From: Ustilaginoidea virens
Taxonomy: Eukaryota > Ascomycota > Sordariomycetes > Hypocreales > Clavicipitaceae
Length of the DNA stretch: 64,000 bases
Assembly: GCF_000687475.1 (NCBI RefSeq)
Contig: NC_057320.1
Coordinates: 1,612,001 to 1,676,000, forward strand
Reading direction: 5' to 3'
This document shows positions 36,001-49,600 of this stretch, one piece after another (within the stretch, counting starts at the first letter, position 1; the number at the start of each line of letters is the position of its first letter). The position numbers and the translations under genes are program-made. The notes beneath the pieces were generated by a model. That model searched no databases. It was not told the DNA's origin and saw only the letters and a program-made list of their open reading frames with translations.

Positions 36001-39000
36001 GCGGTATAATATAGATTAGGAAGAGGATAAGGGAGAGGGGGGACCTTTATAGGACCCTAGCAGTAATAAGTAGGTTATTAGTTAATTTCCCCTTAAAGTA
36101 AATTCGCACTATATAAGAGTTAGTAAAGCCGCAGACTTATACTATAATCTATAGTAATAATCCTTTTTCTAAAAGTAGGTAGGTAAATCGAATATAGTTT
36201 ACTATATTAAAGGCTATAGATATATTAAGCTAGAGGAGTAAGGCAATCCCACTATAATGCTACACCGTACGAACTATTTCTATAAGAGTACTAAAGGCTA
36301 TATTTATAGAACGATTAGCTCTATTTCCTATCTAAAGGTCTAGGAGTAGGTTGCCCTCCTTAAGGGCAATAGTAAGCCAGTATACTACCGCAGCTTTTAG
36401 GATTTTACTAATTAGGTTAAATAAGGATATCGGTCTCTAGCCTCTTGCTTTAGAGTATTCCTTTAGTTTCTTTCCTAGCTTTCTTAGTATAACTATACGG
36501 GCTTCTTAGAATTAAGCCGGGTAATACCTAGTACGGTAAGACTTATTAAGAAAATAGGTAAAAGCTATAATTAAGGGGGGGCTATATGCCTTAAGGAATC
36601 CTATAGGTAGCCTATTTAGTCTAGGGGCCTTCTAGCTAGCTATATAGTAAAGGGCGGTATAGACCTCTTTATATATAAATCTCTTATATAGCGGGAACTC
36701 TATATTAGCAAATTAGGGGAAGGTCGGGTCTAATATATCTTTAAATATTATATAAGATTAGGGGAAGAAACATTAAGCGAAAACCTATACTTTTTCGTTA
36801 TATATAGTTGCTAAAGGATAGCTAGGGCTAGCGTATTCGAGTGGTAGGATCTCTTTAGATTTAGGGGGGAGGCTATTATATAGTCTGGCCTATCGTTCTA
36901 GGGACTAGAGGTTTATATTCTATACTATAGCTTTCCTTAATATTTCTCTCTAGGAGTATTATCGCTCTTTTTATACGACCTAGGTTTAAATAGCTCCTGC
37001 ATCTTAGGCGGCCCTATAGTTTTTAGGGGTATAGTATACTATTTACTTCTAGTATGCTTTCTTTACGGCAATAGCGGCTATTTTTATACGGTTATTCTAC
37101 TATAGTTCTATAGTAGGGGCTCTAGGGGTTTTCTTTAGGGCTATAATATCTATAATTTCTTAAAGTTAGTAAATAAGCTATTCGGTATATATATCTATTT
37201 CTTTAGGAGAGCTAAGCGGGGCCGTAATAGTAGTAAATATAAAGTGGTTTTTAGCTTCTGCCTAAGCGAGGTATCGGTCGAGGGATTTCTAGCTATTTTT
37301 CGGGTAGGCTTTAGCGGCTTATAGGTTGCTAGTATTAATACAGATAAGCTATAGGATATAATTAGACCTAGCGAGGTCTATATTGCCGAGGTACTCAATA
37401 GTAAGGTCTTATATAACCTAGATATAGTCTATAGTGCTATTTCTTTTACTTAGCGCTTACTGTATAATTTCGCTATAGGGGGTCGCTAGGCTAAGTTTCT
37501 ATTATATCATAAGGTTAAAGAGGGTATTAATATTAGATAAAGTTCTATTTAGGCTATCCTATAAGGGATAGTATATATTAAAGTCCCTGACGAATATATT
37601 TTAGGGTCGGGGCGGGAGCCTTATAAGGTCTATAAGGGGGGTAGTCTAATTATATTTATAGCCTAGGGAGTAGATAGAGTAAATATCGGTTTTAAAAAGG
37701 CAGACCTTATACTAATTAGGTCCTTTCTCGGTAGTCTATATGCCGGGACTATACTGCTTATAGATATATATCGCCGCTTATCCGCTATAGGCTGCTAATA
37801 TATATTTGCCGAGGCTTAGGCTTAGCGGGGCGTGGCCAGGCATAATAGGTTTTTAGATCGCTATAATATTGGGTTCGCTTTAGTAGTAGAGTATTATTCG
37901 TATAAGGGAGGTTTTCTTCTATATATTTTAGTAAAGGACTAATATTATACGGATAAGTGCATAAGGGTCGGTAGCAGCGGTATATCGGTAGTTACAGCAG
38001 AGGCAGAGGTTAGGGCTAAGGTAGGTATAGGCTCTAGGGCCGATAGGGTCCTAATCTATCCTAGCATTAGGACCGGTTATAAGAATGCAGTAAAGGTATA
38101 ATTTAGTCTAGTATTAAATATTCCTCTAGAGATAGAGCCCCTTCAGCTAGAACGGCGGCTATATTTATATAGGGAGGATCCTCTTAAGATAATACGCTTA
38201 ATCGGTTCCCTTAGGGGTAAAGTGCTAGCTATTTTACATCGGTTCTATTCTATAATAAGAATAGCATTTATAGATATTGCAAAAGGCACTATAAAGAGCC
38301 TAGGTCGGCTAGTATAAAAATTCCTAGCTAACTCTTATTACTTATTCGAGGTTCTATAGAGGTAAGACTACACTAAGTACAGGCTTTTATAGTTAAGGTA
38401 TAACTCCCTTTATCTATAGGAGACTATTAGGTAGGCCTACTCCCCTTTTAGGTGCCTTTTTATGCTATATCGGCTACACTATAGGGCCGTTATATAGTAG
38501 GCCGCGATATATCTAAACTTAAAGCAGTTATAGCACTATTTAGGGTATAAGGCGTTATTATAAGGTTCAGCTTCGAATATTTTTACCTAATAGATAATAT
38601 TAGACTTATAGAGCTTATTAGCGAGGTCAATAGAGTTTACGCCTATAATTAGGGGCGTATATATAGCAGTCCTATATAAGCGGCGGGGGGAGGCTTTAAT
38701 AAAGCCTTCTCCATTCGCTTTAATAAGGTTTCAGCAGATTTCTTCAGTTACGATATTCGCTATATAGCTAATAGGGAAATTCTTAATAATAAGACTAAAT
38801 AAGCATTAGTTTAATTCTGCCTCCTACCCGAAGGCGGGTCAGACCTAGGTCGTATCGGTAATAAGACTTTTTGCTGCTTCTTCTGTAAAGGTAATAATAG
38901 TATCGCTACTATATAGCCTATATGCCGCGATTGCGGCATTCCTAGTGGTAGCTTTATTAACGGCATCTATAATTTCGACCGGTATTCAGTTGTATAGAAC

Positions 39001-39646
39001 CTCGCTAATACTATTGCCTTTAATCAAAATTTCCCTATAGATATATGGCGGGACTAGAAGGGGAGCGATAGTATATTAGGGTAGTATAGTAATAGCGGCA
39101 TATCCTCGTGCCGTAATATTTGCCTAGGTAGTAGCTGGCGCCTATTTCGGGATATCTTAGAGGGCCGATTTAATGGCTTTTTCGATAGTCTTCGAAATTA
39201 TATTAGTAAGGGTGCCGATAGGGTCTAAGGTGGCCTTACCGTAGGCCGTATTAGCTACGGTTTCTATAATTTCTCGCACTCGTCCTAGTACTACTAGGGG
39301 GATATAATCCTAGAGCTCTTTTATCGATTCTTTAATTATAATAGCAGTAGGTCGCTTCCGCTTTTAGGCAGGCTCGGTTTCGGTTTAGTTATACTATATA
39401 CTATTTGCAATCGTAGTAATAGGGTTATAGCGGCTATATGCAATACCGCCTTTATTCCCTCTATCGATATCTATTACTTTATTCGCGCCTGCTACGCCCA
39501 CTCTTTAGACGCGATACGCTATAGGCGAGGGGGGTAAACGGACGAGAGGAAGCGATTAGGATTATCAGAATTGATTTTAGAGGCGGTTCCGTGCCGCTAC
39601 CTAGGTGCGGGCGAAATCGCGAAGAGTTATTCTAGGGCTAGTATAT
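33035..39646 (-). mobile_element. LINE family B, copy B2, full length, nested in gypsy
   Basis: A 6.6 kb minus-strand LINE with its (TTA)n tail at 33,035-33,052 and its conserved 5' terminus at about 39,500-39,624. Family B has the same plan as family A but is much diverged. From right to left: ORF1 with zinc-knuckle remnants (about 38,550-38,430), ORF2 with endonuclease and reverse transcriptase (catalytic box F-A-D-N near 35,930-35,955), the C-terminal zinc-motif region (about 35,130-34,700), a purine-rich tract (34,495-34,575), a triplet tract (33,745-33,860) and the terminal hairpin (about 33,110-33,160). The flanking 16 bp duplication is exact. About 22 bp between the 5' terminus and the duplication match no other copy. 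Confidence 0.9.
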
Positions 39647-39662
39647 TATTTAGGTTATATTA
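39647..39662. repeat. Target-site duplication of B2, right copy
   Basis: Exact repeat of 33,019-33,034; the gypsy frame resumes from it. Confidence 0.9.
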
Positions 39663-42030
39663 TAACGGTAGGAAAAGAGATTTACTTAAACCCCGAAAAG
39701 ATTAAAGCTATTTAGAACTAGGAAGCCCCTATAAAACTAAAGGGGGTTTAGAGCTTCTTTAGCTTTATAAATTTTTATTACGATTTTATCCTTAACTTCT
39801 TCCGATTCGCCGAACCCTTAATTAAGTTAATAAAAAAAAGGGTTCCTTTTTAATAGTTAGATAAGGAAAAGGTAGTATTTTAAGCGCTTAAATATTACTT
39901 TATCTTATATTTAGTTCTTACTTAATAGGACCCTAATAAGGAGATAATTCTTAAAGTAGATAGCTCTAATACTACTTTTAATAGCTGCCTTTCTTAAATT
40001 AGGGAGGATAAAGTCTTCTACCTTATTATATACTACTCTATATACTTTATAGATACTGAATAGAACTATATAATTTACGATAAAGAGCTTCTTACTATTA
40101 TCTCTTATCTAAAGGTATGGTCGGCTGAACTCTGATTAGTAGCCTTTCTATTTACTATTCTTATAGACTATAAGAATCTAGAGTATTTTATTTAACCCTG
40201 TGAGATATTAGAATGGTAGGCTAAATAGGCCGAAATATTAGCGCTTTTTAATTTTTATCTTTAGTATAGGCTAGGGTTATAGGCTTAATACTTTAATACC
40301 CTATCTCGATAGGAATAAAAAGCTAGTAGTATAATACTAAAAATTAGCTAGATCTTAAAACTGCTATCGATTTTAGTACTCTACCTAGATTTAACTACTA
40401 AACCGGTTCCTATAGCTATACCTTTAGGGTTAAGTTTACCTAATAGCTTATGTATTTTCGCCGACTCCTACCTTTAGGCACTCTAGGATTAGGCTATTAC
40501 TAAAGATAAAATATATTAGGTATATTAGGTAGTAATAGCAATAGGCGAGAGATATTTCCTAACTAAGGCTTTAATAAAGGAATAGATTATAGATTACGCC
40601 CTAAATATATATAGCACGTTTCTCTACCAGAGGTAGATATAGCTCCCTTCTTTTAAACCCCTAACTACTATAGTTATATAGCACTACTATAAATTACTTA
40701 CTGCAGGCTATCTAGGGAAGAATACTATATTCTAGTTATTATATCGCGATTATTACTTCGATAATATATCTTTAGTAGTAGTAAGATATATCTAAAATTA
40801 CTAATGCTACGAGGCATATAAGAGCCGATAATTGCACTAAGGCCTACTATAGCTATTGCCTATTCTAAACCGATTTTAATTATAAATTTCTATCGACTTT
40901 ATAATAGATCTTCCTATATGTAATATATTTAACCCGCAATTCCTTATAGTTATTACTAATCGCCTATTAAAGTATATCTAGCTCGAGGCGATATATTTTA
41001 TAAAAGTAGAAAATTATATAGAATGGTTTTAATAATACTAATAGCGTTTCTATAGATTCCCTAAAGAAATTATTAGCAACCGAAGGTCTAATTAGGTAGA
41101 ATAATTTTAGACTATATTTTACAATTTAGTTAGGACTAAATAACTCCTTTTAATTATATATTACCTTTAGACTAATAGCAGTATAGAATAGATAAACTAA
41201 GAGGTCTAGGCTATCTTATATATTATAGTCTCTTTTAATTAATATAATTGGCTAAAATACCTTATGGTATACTAACTAGCGTTAAATAATTAGATATTAT
41301 TAGTAACTGGTTTTAGTCTTAATTGGCTCTTTAATAGATTTAATATTCTAATAGTTATATCGCCTCTAGATATAATATTAAATTTAATAACCCCAAAAGG
41401 GTAAGCCGCTTTTTTTTTAGTTAACCTTTATAAAGGATAGGAAGTAGCCTAAGCCGCTATCGCCTTTATATAATAGCGATAGTAGGACGTAATTAATCGT
41501 TTATGCTACTTAATAGAATATTTTTAAATCGAGGATCGGATATAGCTTACCTTATATAATATTAAGATAAACCGGCCTTATAAGAAGCTTAACTAGGTCT
41601 CGGCAAAATATATAGTTATAGCTATACTATCTCTGCTTAATATTTGATTTAATATCTTATAGGATATTTACCTAGTTTTCTATATTAATTTAATTAAATA
41701 AGCGGCCTTTAATCTATTTCTAAATTAGGAGCTAACCGATATATAATCTGGTCCTCTATTTATACTACCTTAGAATTTTAATCGACTATATAAGGAATAT
41801 AAAATAGAAGAAATTTTAATTGCGAAGAATACTTAAGGTTAGGGGCGGAACCGTAATATGCTTATTAAATAGAAAAGATATAATTTACCTATATAGGAAC
41901 CTTTAGAGAACTTCTTAGAGATAGCGGTATAAAAGGTATTTAAAGTTAAATAGGGGGATATTTAGATATATAATAGACCTATATAGCTTTAGGATTGGAT
42001 TTTAGACCTATAACCTTAATATCGTCTAAT
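39647..42030 (+). pseudogene. Gypsy RNase H and integrase (3' half), degraded
   Basis: Continuation of the split gypsy pol. RNase H is recognisable near 40,030-40,120 (a Y-D-K-E-L-L block). Integrase follows at about 40,680-41,400, with the H-H-Y-Y...Y-K-S-R-x-L-H-x-G-L-L region and L-S-I-D-F-I-x-D-L-P-like core near 40,820-40,910. A chromodomain-like tail is possible but not readable. Stops are TAG or TAA throughout. The same integrase region recurs at 63,879-64,000 at the other end of the window. Confidence 0.75.
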
Positions 42031-42500
42031 AATATAAAAAAAAAAAAACTAATCTTTTTTTTTTAGTAAAGTAATCTAGTAAGTTTTAGTATTTATCTTT
42101 TATTTTTTAGTAATTCTGGCCCTATTTTTATATTTTTAATTCCTATTGCTTTTACTATTTTTACCCTTATTGGCATTCCTTTACCCCCCTATAGGATTTA
42201 GTAGAGGGGCATATAGGGGAAGGGGGGGGATTATAGGATAATAGGGTAGGAAAGGTGGCGGCAGCATTAGCGGCATAGTTAGCGGATACTAATTCGGCAT
42301 AGTATAGCTTAGGTACCTATAATAAGGCATAATAAGTCTAAGGGGATATACTTATAATGCTAGGCCGGTAGTAATAGAACCGGCCTTAGCTAATAGTATA
42401 ATCATTAATATAGGGGCCTAAGACAAGGCTATACCGGTATATAGGGAGGATGCTAACTAAAGGGAAGCAGGCAGGATATAAGGCATAGGTATAATAGGGG

Positions 42501-42936
42501 TAATCTAATACGCGAAGCTAGTTATTGCTTCCGCTATAATCCGCATATTTTATTATTACTCCGCAAGTAGTTATATAATAGGCGCTATAAAATTACTGCT
42601 AGCCTATTAGGACCCGGTAGTTAAAGTAGAGGGAATAATAATTATTATAGGCGTAATAAGAGTCGACCCGCCGATATTAGCAGCCAGGGTATATACGGAA
42701 AGGGCTATTATAGTATACTCTTATGCTATAGCCTATAGTTTATCCTATTAATAATATAATATATTAAATTTAGGGTAAAGATAGGCCTTTCGGCCTAAGA
42801 TATCTCCTACCTTTAGATAAGCGGCCTCCTTAATACTTTATTTCTTTTATACTATACGGACGATACGCTTTATTATCTATCGCAGTTAGGGATTTATTAA
42901 TATTATATACTCGCACTAGATATATATCTTATATTT
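42501..42936 (+). repeat. Putative gypsy 3' LTR, first part
   Basis: A direct repeat of 29,751-30,184 with differences that are mostly transitions. It follows a purine-rich run, as a 3' LTR should. The second LTR part does not follow directly; the 1.5 kb tandem units begin instead. Confidence 0.55.
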
Positions 42937-45900
42937 CTGATAGTATTGAATATAAGCCTAGGAGCGACCCGATGGTATGCAGATAATATATTCTCTAGTA
43001 TCTATAGTATGCTGCGTATAAGCGATATAGGTATATTCTACCTCCTCGATATTATTAGCATTTAATCCCTTAGAATCCCCCTAGATAAAGAACTCTTTTA
43101 TAGCATACTTCTTTTATAACTACCGATATAACGATCTAATAGTAGGCGAGGGTAATATTTTCTTAGTATGCGAAGGTATTTAGGGCGTAATAGTAGACAA
43201 GGAGGAAGTTAATAGTGCTCTAGATAGGGTCTTAGAGGTAATAGCTATTAAAGAAGAAGCTTTTATTAATATTACTTCTATCGATAATAGGACTTTTATA
43301 TAAAAAAGGGCGGGAGAATGCAAGGGCGATAATAAAGCTCCTATATTAGGCAATAAGGGCTCTATTAGACTTTTATTATCGTTAGAAATAATAATAAGCT
43401 TAGAGCTAAGGGGGGAAATATATAACCGTCCTAAAAAAGGTATAGATTATAGTAGCCGCAATAGTGTTTTTAGCTAGGAACTTTTTCTACGCTTAGCACC
43501 TCTAGAGCCTTTAGTAGATACTTAGGATAGACCTAATAGGGTTATAGGAGGGTCTTAGGTAATAGGTGTATTCCTATCTATTAGTCCTTTAGATGATATA
43601 GCAATAAATCCAATATAATAGTAAATAGGGGGGGGGACCTAAATACCTATTAATACCAGACTATTTACTATGCAGACCTAATACGAACAATCTAGGAACT
43701 TTCGATAGTGCAACTCTATTAGTAGGGACGATTCTTATAATAGTAGTAATACTATAGACTTACTATTAGGAATAATGGCCTTAGTGATAGTAGGTATAGG
43801 GATAGAGAGAGGGAGAAAAAAGTATAAAAGAGAAGTAGATAAAGGAAGAAGCCTTAATATAAATAGATTTTTGACTAACGGCTAGCGATAAAATTTTTCT
43901 ACTCTATAATAACTATAATACGGCTCTTTCTAGCTAATAGTACTACGACCGGCTTTAATAGGATTCTATTATATCTGCCTAAAGTATATCGATTCTAGCC
44001 CCCGCTATATTTATATCGGTTATATATTGGTATATCTATACGCCCGATTATTATCCTATATATCTAATTGAGGTTATTTTCGAGGGCTATAAGAGGTTTT
44101 AATTAGGGAGCGATATATATAGGGGATAATATTGGATGGTTTATTCTTCTGCCTCTAAGGAGGAGGAGGGGGGTATATTATAGGCTCGGGCTATGCCTAT
44201 GCTATAATATGGCTAGGACTCGGGCTATACCTGCGTCTAGCCTAAGAAGGGCAATAGACGGAGTCATGGGACTATACTAGGACTCTAATATATATTATAA
44301 TCGGGATATAAATAGACTAGATAGAAGGTTCCTATTTGGATCCTTTTCCCTCCTCTTTAGTCTATTTAATATATATTATTGATGCCTATTCGCAGCTGCC
44401 CTAGGGCTAGTCCTTTATAGTCTTATATGTTTAACAGTATTGAATATAAGCCTAGGAGTAATTAAAGTATATATAGATAATATATTCTCTAATATCTATA
44501 GTATACTGTGTGTAGGCGATATAAGTATATTTAACCTCTTTAATATTATTAGCACTTAATCCTTTAAAATCTCTTTAGATAAGAAACTCTCCTATAATGC
44601 GTTTCTTTTGTGACTATTAATATAATAATCTAGTAATAGGTAAGGGCGGTATTTTCCTAGCGTATAAAGGGGTCTAAAGTATAATAGCTAATAAAGAGGG
44701 AGCTAAAAGTGCTTCTAATAGGGTCTTTAGGGTAATAACTATCGAAAAGAAAGCCTTTATTAGGGTTACCTTAGTTAATAATAATATATAAGGGGGCGAT
44801 AATAGGACCTTTAGACGAAAGGGGATAAAAAAACCTTTAGGATATAAAAGGGACAATAAAGCCTTTAGATCAAGCGATAAGGACTCTACTAAACTCTTAT
44901 TATTATTAGAAATAATAATAAGCTTAGAGCTAAAAGGGGAAATATAAGTCTATCCTAAAGAGGATATAGACTATAGCGGATATAATAGCATTTCTAGCTG
45001 AAAACCTTTTTTACGCTTAGTATTTCTAGAGTCTTTAGTAGATACTTAGGATAGACCTAATAGGATTATAAAAAGGTTCTAGCCGATAGGTATACTTCTA
45101 TCTATTAGTTCTTTAGACGATATAGCGACGAATCTAATATAATAGCAAATAGGGGGGACCTAGATACCTATTAGTACTAGACTATTCACTATAGGGACCC
45201 GATATAAACAATCTAGGAACTTTCAATAGTATAATTTTATTAGTAGAGATAATTCTTATAATAGTAGTAATATTATAGACTTACTATTAGGAATGATAGC
45301 CTTAGTAATAGTAGGCATAAAGATAGAGAAGGGGAAAAAGTATAAAAGAGAAGCAAATAAAGGAAGAAGCCTTAGTATAAATAGATTCCTAACCGATAGC
45401 TAGTAATAAAATTTTTCTACTTTACGATAGCTATAATACGGTTCCTCTTAGCTAATAGTACTATAACCGGCTTTGATAAGATTCTACTATATCTGCCTAA
45501 AGTATATCGATTCTAGCCCCTACTATATTTATATTGGTTATATATTAGCATATCTATGCACCTGATTAATATCCTATATATTTAATTAAAGTTATTTTAA
45601 AGGGCTATAAGAGATTTTAATTAAGGGGCAATATATAAAGTGGATGACTTTAGATGGTTTATTCTTCTAACTCTAAGGAGGAGGAGGGGAGTATATTATA
45701 GGCTTAGGCTATACCCGCGCAATAATATAGCTAGGACTCAGGCTGCGCCTATATCTAGCCTAAAAAGGGCAATAGACGGAGTTACGGGACTATATTAGGA
45801 ATCTAATACGTATTATAATCGGGCTATAAATAGACTAGATAGAAGGTTCCTATTTAGATCCTTTTCCTTTCCTCTTTAGTCTATTTAATATATATTATTA

Positions 45901-45938
45901 ACGCCTATTCGCAGCCGCGTTAGGGCCAGTCCTTTATA
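42937..45938. repeat. Tandem duplication of a 1.5 kb unit ending in an LTR segment
   Basis: Unit 1 is 42,937-44,419 and unit 2 is 44,420-45,938. Each has about 1.25 kb of AT-rich unassigned sequence (starting near AGTATTGAATATAAGCC) followed by a 235 bp segment matching 30,185-30,424 (44,183-44,419 and 45,701-45,938). Each segment starts with GGCTCGGGCT or its RIPed form, contains a TATAAATAG box and ends AGTCCTTTATA. I cannot assign a protein to the 1.25 kb part; the open frame at 44,674-44,856 is not recognisable. This may be nested LTR debris or an unequal exchange between LTRs. Confidence 0.7.
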
Positions 45939-46150
45939 GGCGCATATATATATTATAGTGTATATGAGATAAAAGAGAGCTAAGCTAAGGCCTATCTAGT
46001 ACAGACTTATGCATAAGACTTATATGGCCTTTGCTACGCATTATATAAATAAGTGGACTAGCTTTAGTGGAGCGTTGGTAGTGCCACTGATATAGTGCGA
46101 TAACCCGCCTTAGTGATAAGCATCGCCTTTAGGTGGGGCGTGGCACGAGT
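45939..46150. mobile_element. 212 bp insertion with 11 bp flanking repeats, type unknown
   Basis: A short segment of more balanced composition flanked by exact copies of AGTCCTTTATA (45,928-45,938 and 46,151-46,161). AGTCCTTTATA is the natural end of the LTR segment in the other two copies, so one flanking copy is extra, as after an insertion. The segment has no ORF, no obvious terminal inverted repeat, no poly-A and no pol III box that I can see. Confidence 0.5.
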
Positions 46151-46168
46151 AGTCCTTTATAGTTTTAC

Positions 46169-46364
46169 TGTTGGAGGGAAATTGGCTTATCTATAATATG
46201 GATATCGGTTATATCCGAGGTCGGATGTGCCGAGTTCTCCCTGGATTAGTAAGCCCTTAGGGGTACCCCCTATCCCACTATAAATAGCTGGGAACATAAG
46301 TCTCTTAGAGAGGACTTGGTTCCTTCAATCAAGCATTATCGCATTTTCCCTATGCATTCTAATA
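46169..46364 (+). repeat. Copia left LTR
   Basis: 196 bp, starting TGTTGGAGGG. It contains the TATA-like TATAAATAG and ends in a RIPed form (AATA) of the right LTR's GACA. Confidence 0.93.
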
Positions 46365-46378
46365 TGGTAGCAATTGCG
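46365..46378 (+). promoter_or_regulatory. Copia primer-binding site
   Basis: TGGTAGCAATTGCG directly follows the left LTR. The first seven bases match the complement of the initiator tRNA-Met 3' end; the rest diverges. Confidence 0.6.
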
Positions 46379-46679
46379 TAAATATTACAATAAAACCTTA
46401 TTGTTATCCCTTACCTTATGGCCCAGCCTTAAGATCAACTATTATCTTTATTTTGCTGTAAAAGCTACTGTTTTCCGGATCCTATTTAAGTAAGCTCGGG
46501 ATTCCCCTTTAAATCCGTCAAAAGCATTATTACTGATATACTCGTATAGCCTCATCAATTAAAAAAAGGAGGCTATTTATTCGGAAAGTCGCGATATTTC
46601 CTTTAATCTAACAAATCGACATCTTAACCGCTATTTTCGTTAGATCAATTCATACCCTAAATATTATTATTAGCGAAAA

Positions 46680-49600
46680 TGGGTACTATTACTGATAATA
46701 GCTCCAAACCAATAGTCAAGCTGATATCCCGATATAACTAGGATATCTAGTATAATTATATTTAAAAGCGTGCTCTAGAGGATGATATTTAGATATTCGT
46801 TGACCCTAAGGGCTCGGCGATACTAAATATGCCTCTTCTGCCGGCGTAAGAATTAGATAAACCTATCTATTCTACGCAAGTATTAGCATCAACACCTATA
46901 TCGGCAGCAATAGCCGATTCATCAACAGAAACTATAGATCATACCCCTTCTGCAAATACTAGAGCTGCATCGGCAGCTAGGGCATTATTAGCAGCATTAA
47001 TAGTAAGAATAAGAACAATCTAGCCGCAGTAAGTCGAGAATATTAAAGAAAACCACCACTTTAAGCCGATATAATGCTTTGGTGGTATTAGTACTGCAGA
47101 ATGGATGAAATAAGCTAACATTTAGTATAACTTTTAGAACAACCGTTATATAATATTTAGTCGGAATCTTCGAGCATATACGGCGTGGTTTAAATCAATA
47201 CTGAGCCCTAGCTATAAGATATTAGTGGCAGGCAATCGGAATATTTAAGGAAAAATTTAATGCCTAATAGAACGTATGCAACCGGTTCAGCTTATTATCC
47301 GGGAATACCTCAAAGAAAAATTTAAGCAGGCTATACGATATAACCTTAGAAGATATAATATAGAGGAATAGTTTAATGAAATCTCTATGTTATATAAGCG
47401 ATTAGTGCGAATAGACTTAATCCTTATCAACGGGAATATGCCTATTAAATAGCTAGCAGAAGCTTTTCGTTAAAAGTATCCTGCCTTTAAGGAAAAAATC
47501 CTTAATTAAATAATGAAAGTATAGGAACGGAATAAATATCTCGATTTTCTTATAACCGTTAAATATATTTAGTAGAAATAGGAGCTAAAAGAGAAAGGGA
47601 AGGTTAATAGTAGTTATATAGCATTTATAACTAACGATACTAAACCTTCGTTATAAGCCGCTTCTAGCGATACTTTAGCTTTATCTTCGGCAGAGAAAAA
47701 GACCTATAAATACTATAGTAAGCCTTATATAGTAAAGGGGCCTTATTATAAGAATTATTAGATATTAACTCTATTGATAGCTCTAAACTACTTAAAAGAT
47801 AAGATCAATAAGAAAAGCTAGGAAGCTGCATATAAAAAAATAAAAAAGGAATCTAAAGAGGTGCAAAATGCATTTAAAGCCTTTTAAGATAAATACAAAA
47901 GTAAAGGTAAAGGTAAAAGCAATAACGATAATAATAAGGAAGAAGATAGATTAATAGAGAAAGAAAAGGAAGATAAAGTATTTATAATATCTATTCTTTC
48001 TATAGGAACTTACCTAGATAATTTAGGCCTTTTAAAGTCTCGTATTATACTCGATAGTAGCACTTTAATGTATATTTTCAACGATATAAAGTAGTTTACT
48101 AATATCGATTATAATATCGATAAGCACCTTATTTGTAATATTTATAATAGTATTTTAAAAGTTCTTAGTATTAGCTCTATTCGAATTATATTATAGGATA
48201 AAAGGGCTATTACCTTTACTAATATTCTATATAATCTGACGATTATAATGAATCTTCTCGCTATAAAAAAAATAAGAAATAAAGGATTATTCTAGAATAA
48301 CGAAATCGACGAAATTTACCTATAGAAAAATAGTTAATAAGAAGTGATCTTTTAAGTTTCTTAGGTGGAAGAAAGGCCTTATATCCTCTACTAAAGTAGT
48401 GGAAACGATATGCCTATAGATAAATTTATTATAAGGGCTTAAAATAAAGCCTTAATTATTAATAAAGCCTATTTGGCTTGAGGAGATAGCTATTAGCCTA
48501 AAACTTCGATAAAAACGCCTTATATTATCTAGTATATACGTTTTGGGTATTTAGATCGGGATTCGATAGATCGTATCTTTAAGGATATATTATAGATGCC
48601 TAAGGAAAAAGAAGCTTTAAATTATAAGGTTTATAGTAGTATGAAAATCGTAAAGTAAATATTATAATTATCTTATAAGCTCTTAATGCCTTAAGAACCC
48701 TTTAAAGTGGTCTCTTTCGATCTATTTCCATAAGCTACTGCTTTTAACGGTAATAAATATATAGCATTATTCACCTACCGATTTATAGGAATAAAGTATA
48801 TTTTTACGATACTTAGAAAGACCGACCTACCTAAATACTAGCTAATCTTTAAGAATCGGGTTTTACGCCTATACGATATGGCGATCGCGATAGTTATCTC
48901 TAATAACGAAATAATGCTTTAGATTAGTAATAGTCGAGAAGAAGCTAAATAGAAAGGTATTATAATTCGAAATTCGAGCCTTAATTACTAATATTAGAAC
49001 GGTTATACTAAATATTCTAGGGGGGTATTAAAGATAAAGATAGCCCTTCTTAATATATAAGCAGGCTTTTCTAAGGAGTTATAGCCTATTATAGCTGAAG
49101 TAGTGGTATATTTACTAAATCGAAGCCCTAAAAAGTCGGAAAGACCTTATAATAACTAGAAGTCACCTCTTTAAATACTTTAACTTTAGCTCTATAAAAA
49201 TAAGCCCGCCTAAAAGCACTTACCGGCAGATATTCGTCTATAAATTTACCACCTCTGCGCCTATAGATGTAAGGCTTTTGTAATAACCTACGATAAGATA
49301 TTGCAGAAAGGTCCGAAGCTTAATTAAAGAGCTTATATTGGGTATTTAGCAGGCTATATCTCGACTACTTAATACCTAATTTAGGTGCCTTCGTTAAAAA
49401 GAAGCTACTAGTTTAATTCTAGCTATATTATATTCGATAAGACCGTTTTTTATTAAAATAAACGCTACTTACCGATTTTTAAATAATAGAAGGAGGCCCT
49501 AAATAGCCTTATTAGTAATATTAAAGAAATACCTATTATTAACGACTTTAAATTTGTATTATCTAGGAATTCGATTGAAAATATCTTTATTAACGATCCT

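Larger units (their letters stand above)
30425..42500 (+). mobile_element. Ty3/gypsy retrotransposon internal region, split by LINE B2
   Basis: The internal region of a gypsy element from after the putative 5' LTR to the putative 3' LTR at 42,501, interrupted by LINE B2 (33,035-39,646). The pol frame resumes in register after the insert, around the 16 bp duplication. Coding remnants run about 30,770-33,018 and 39,663-42,030. A noncoding 3' stretch of about 450 bp with a purine-rich run (about 42,455-42,500) precedes the second LTR part. All frames are full of TAG and TAA stops. Confidence 0.8.
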
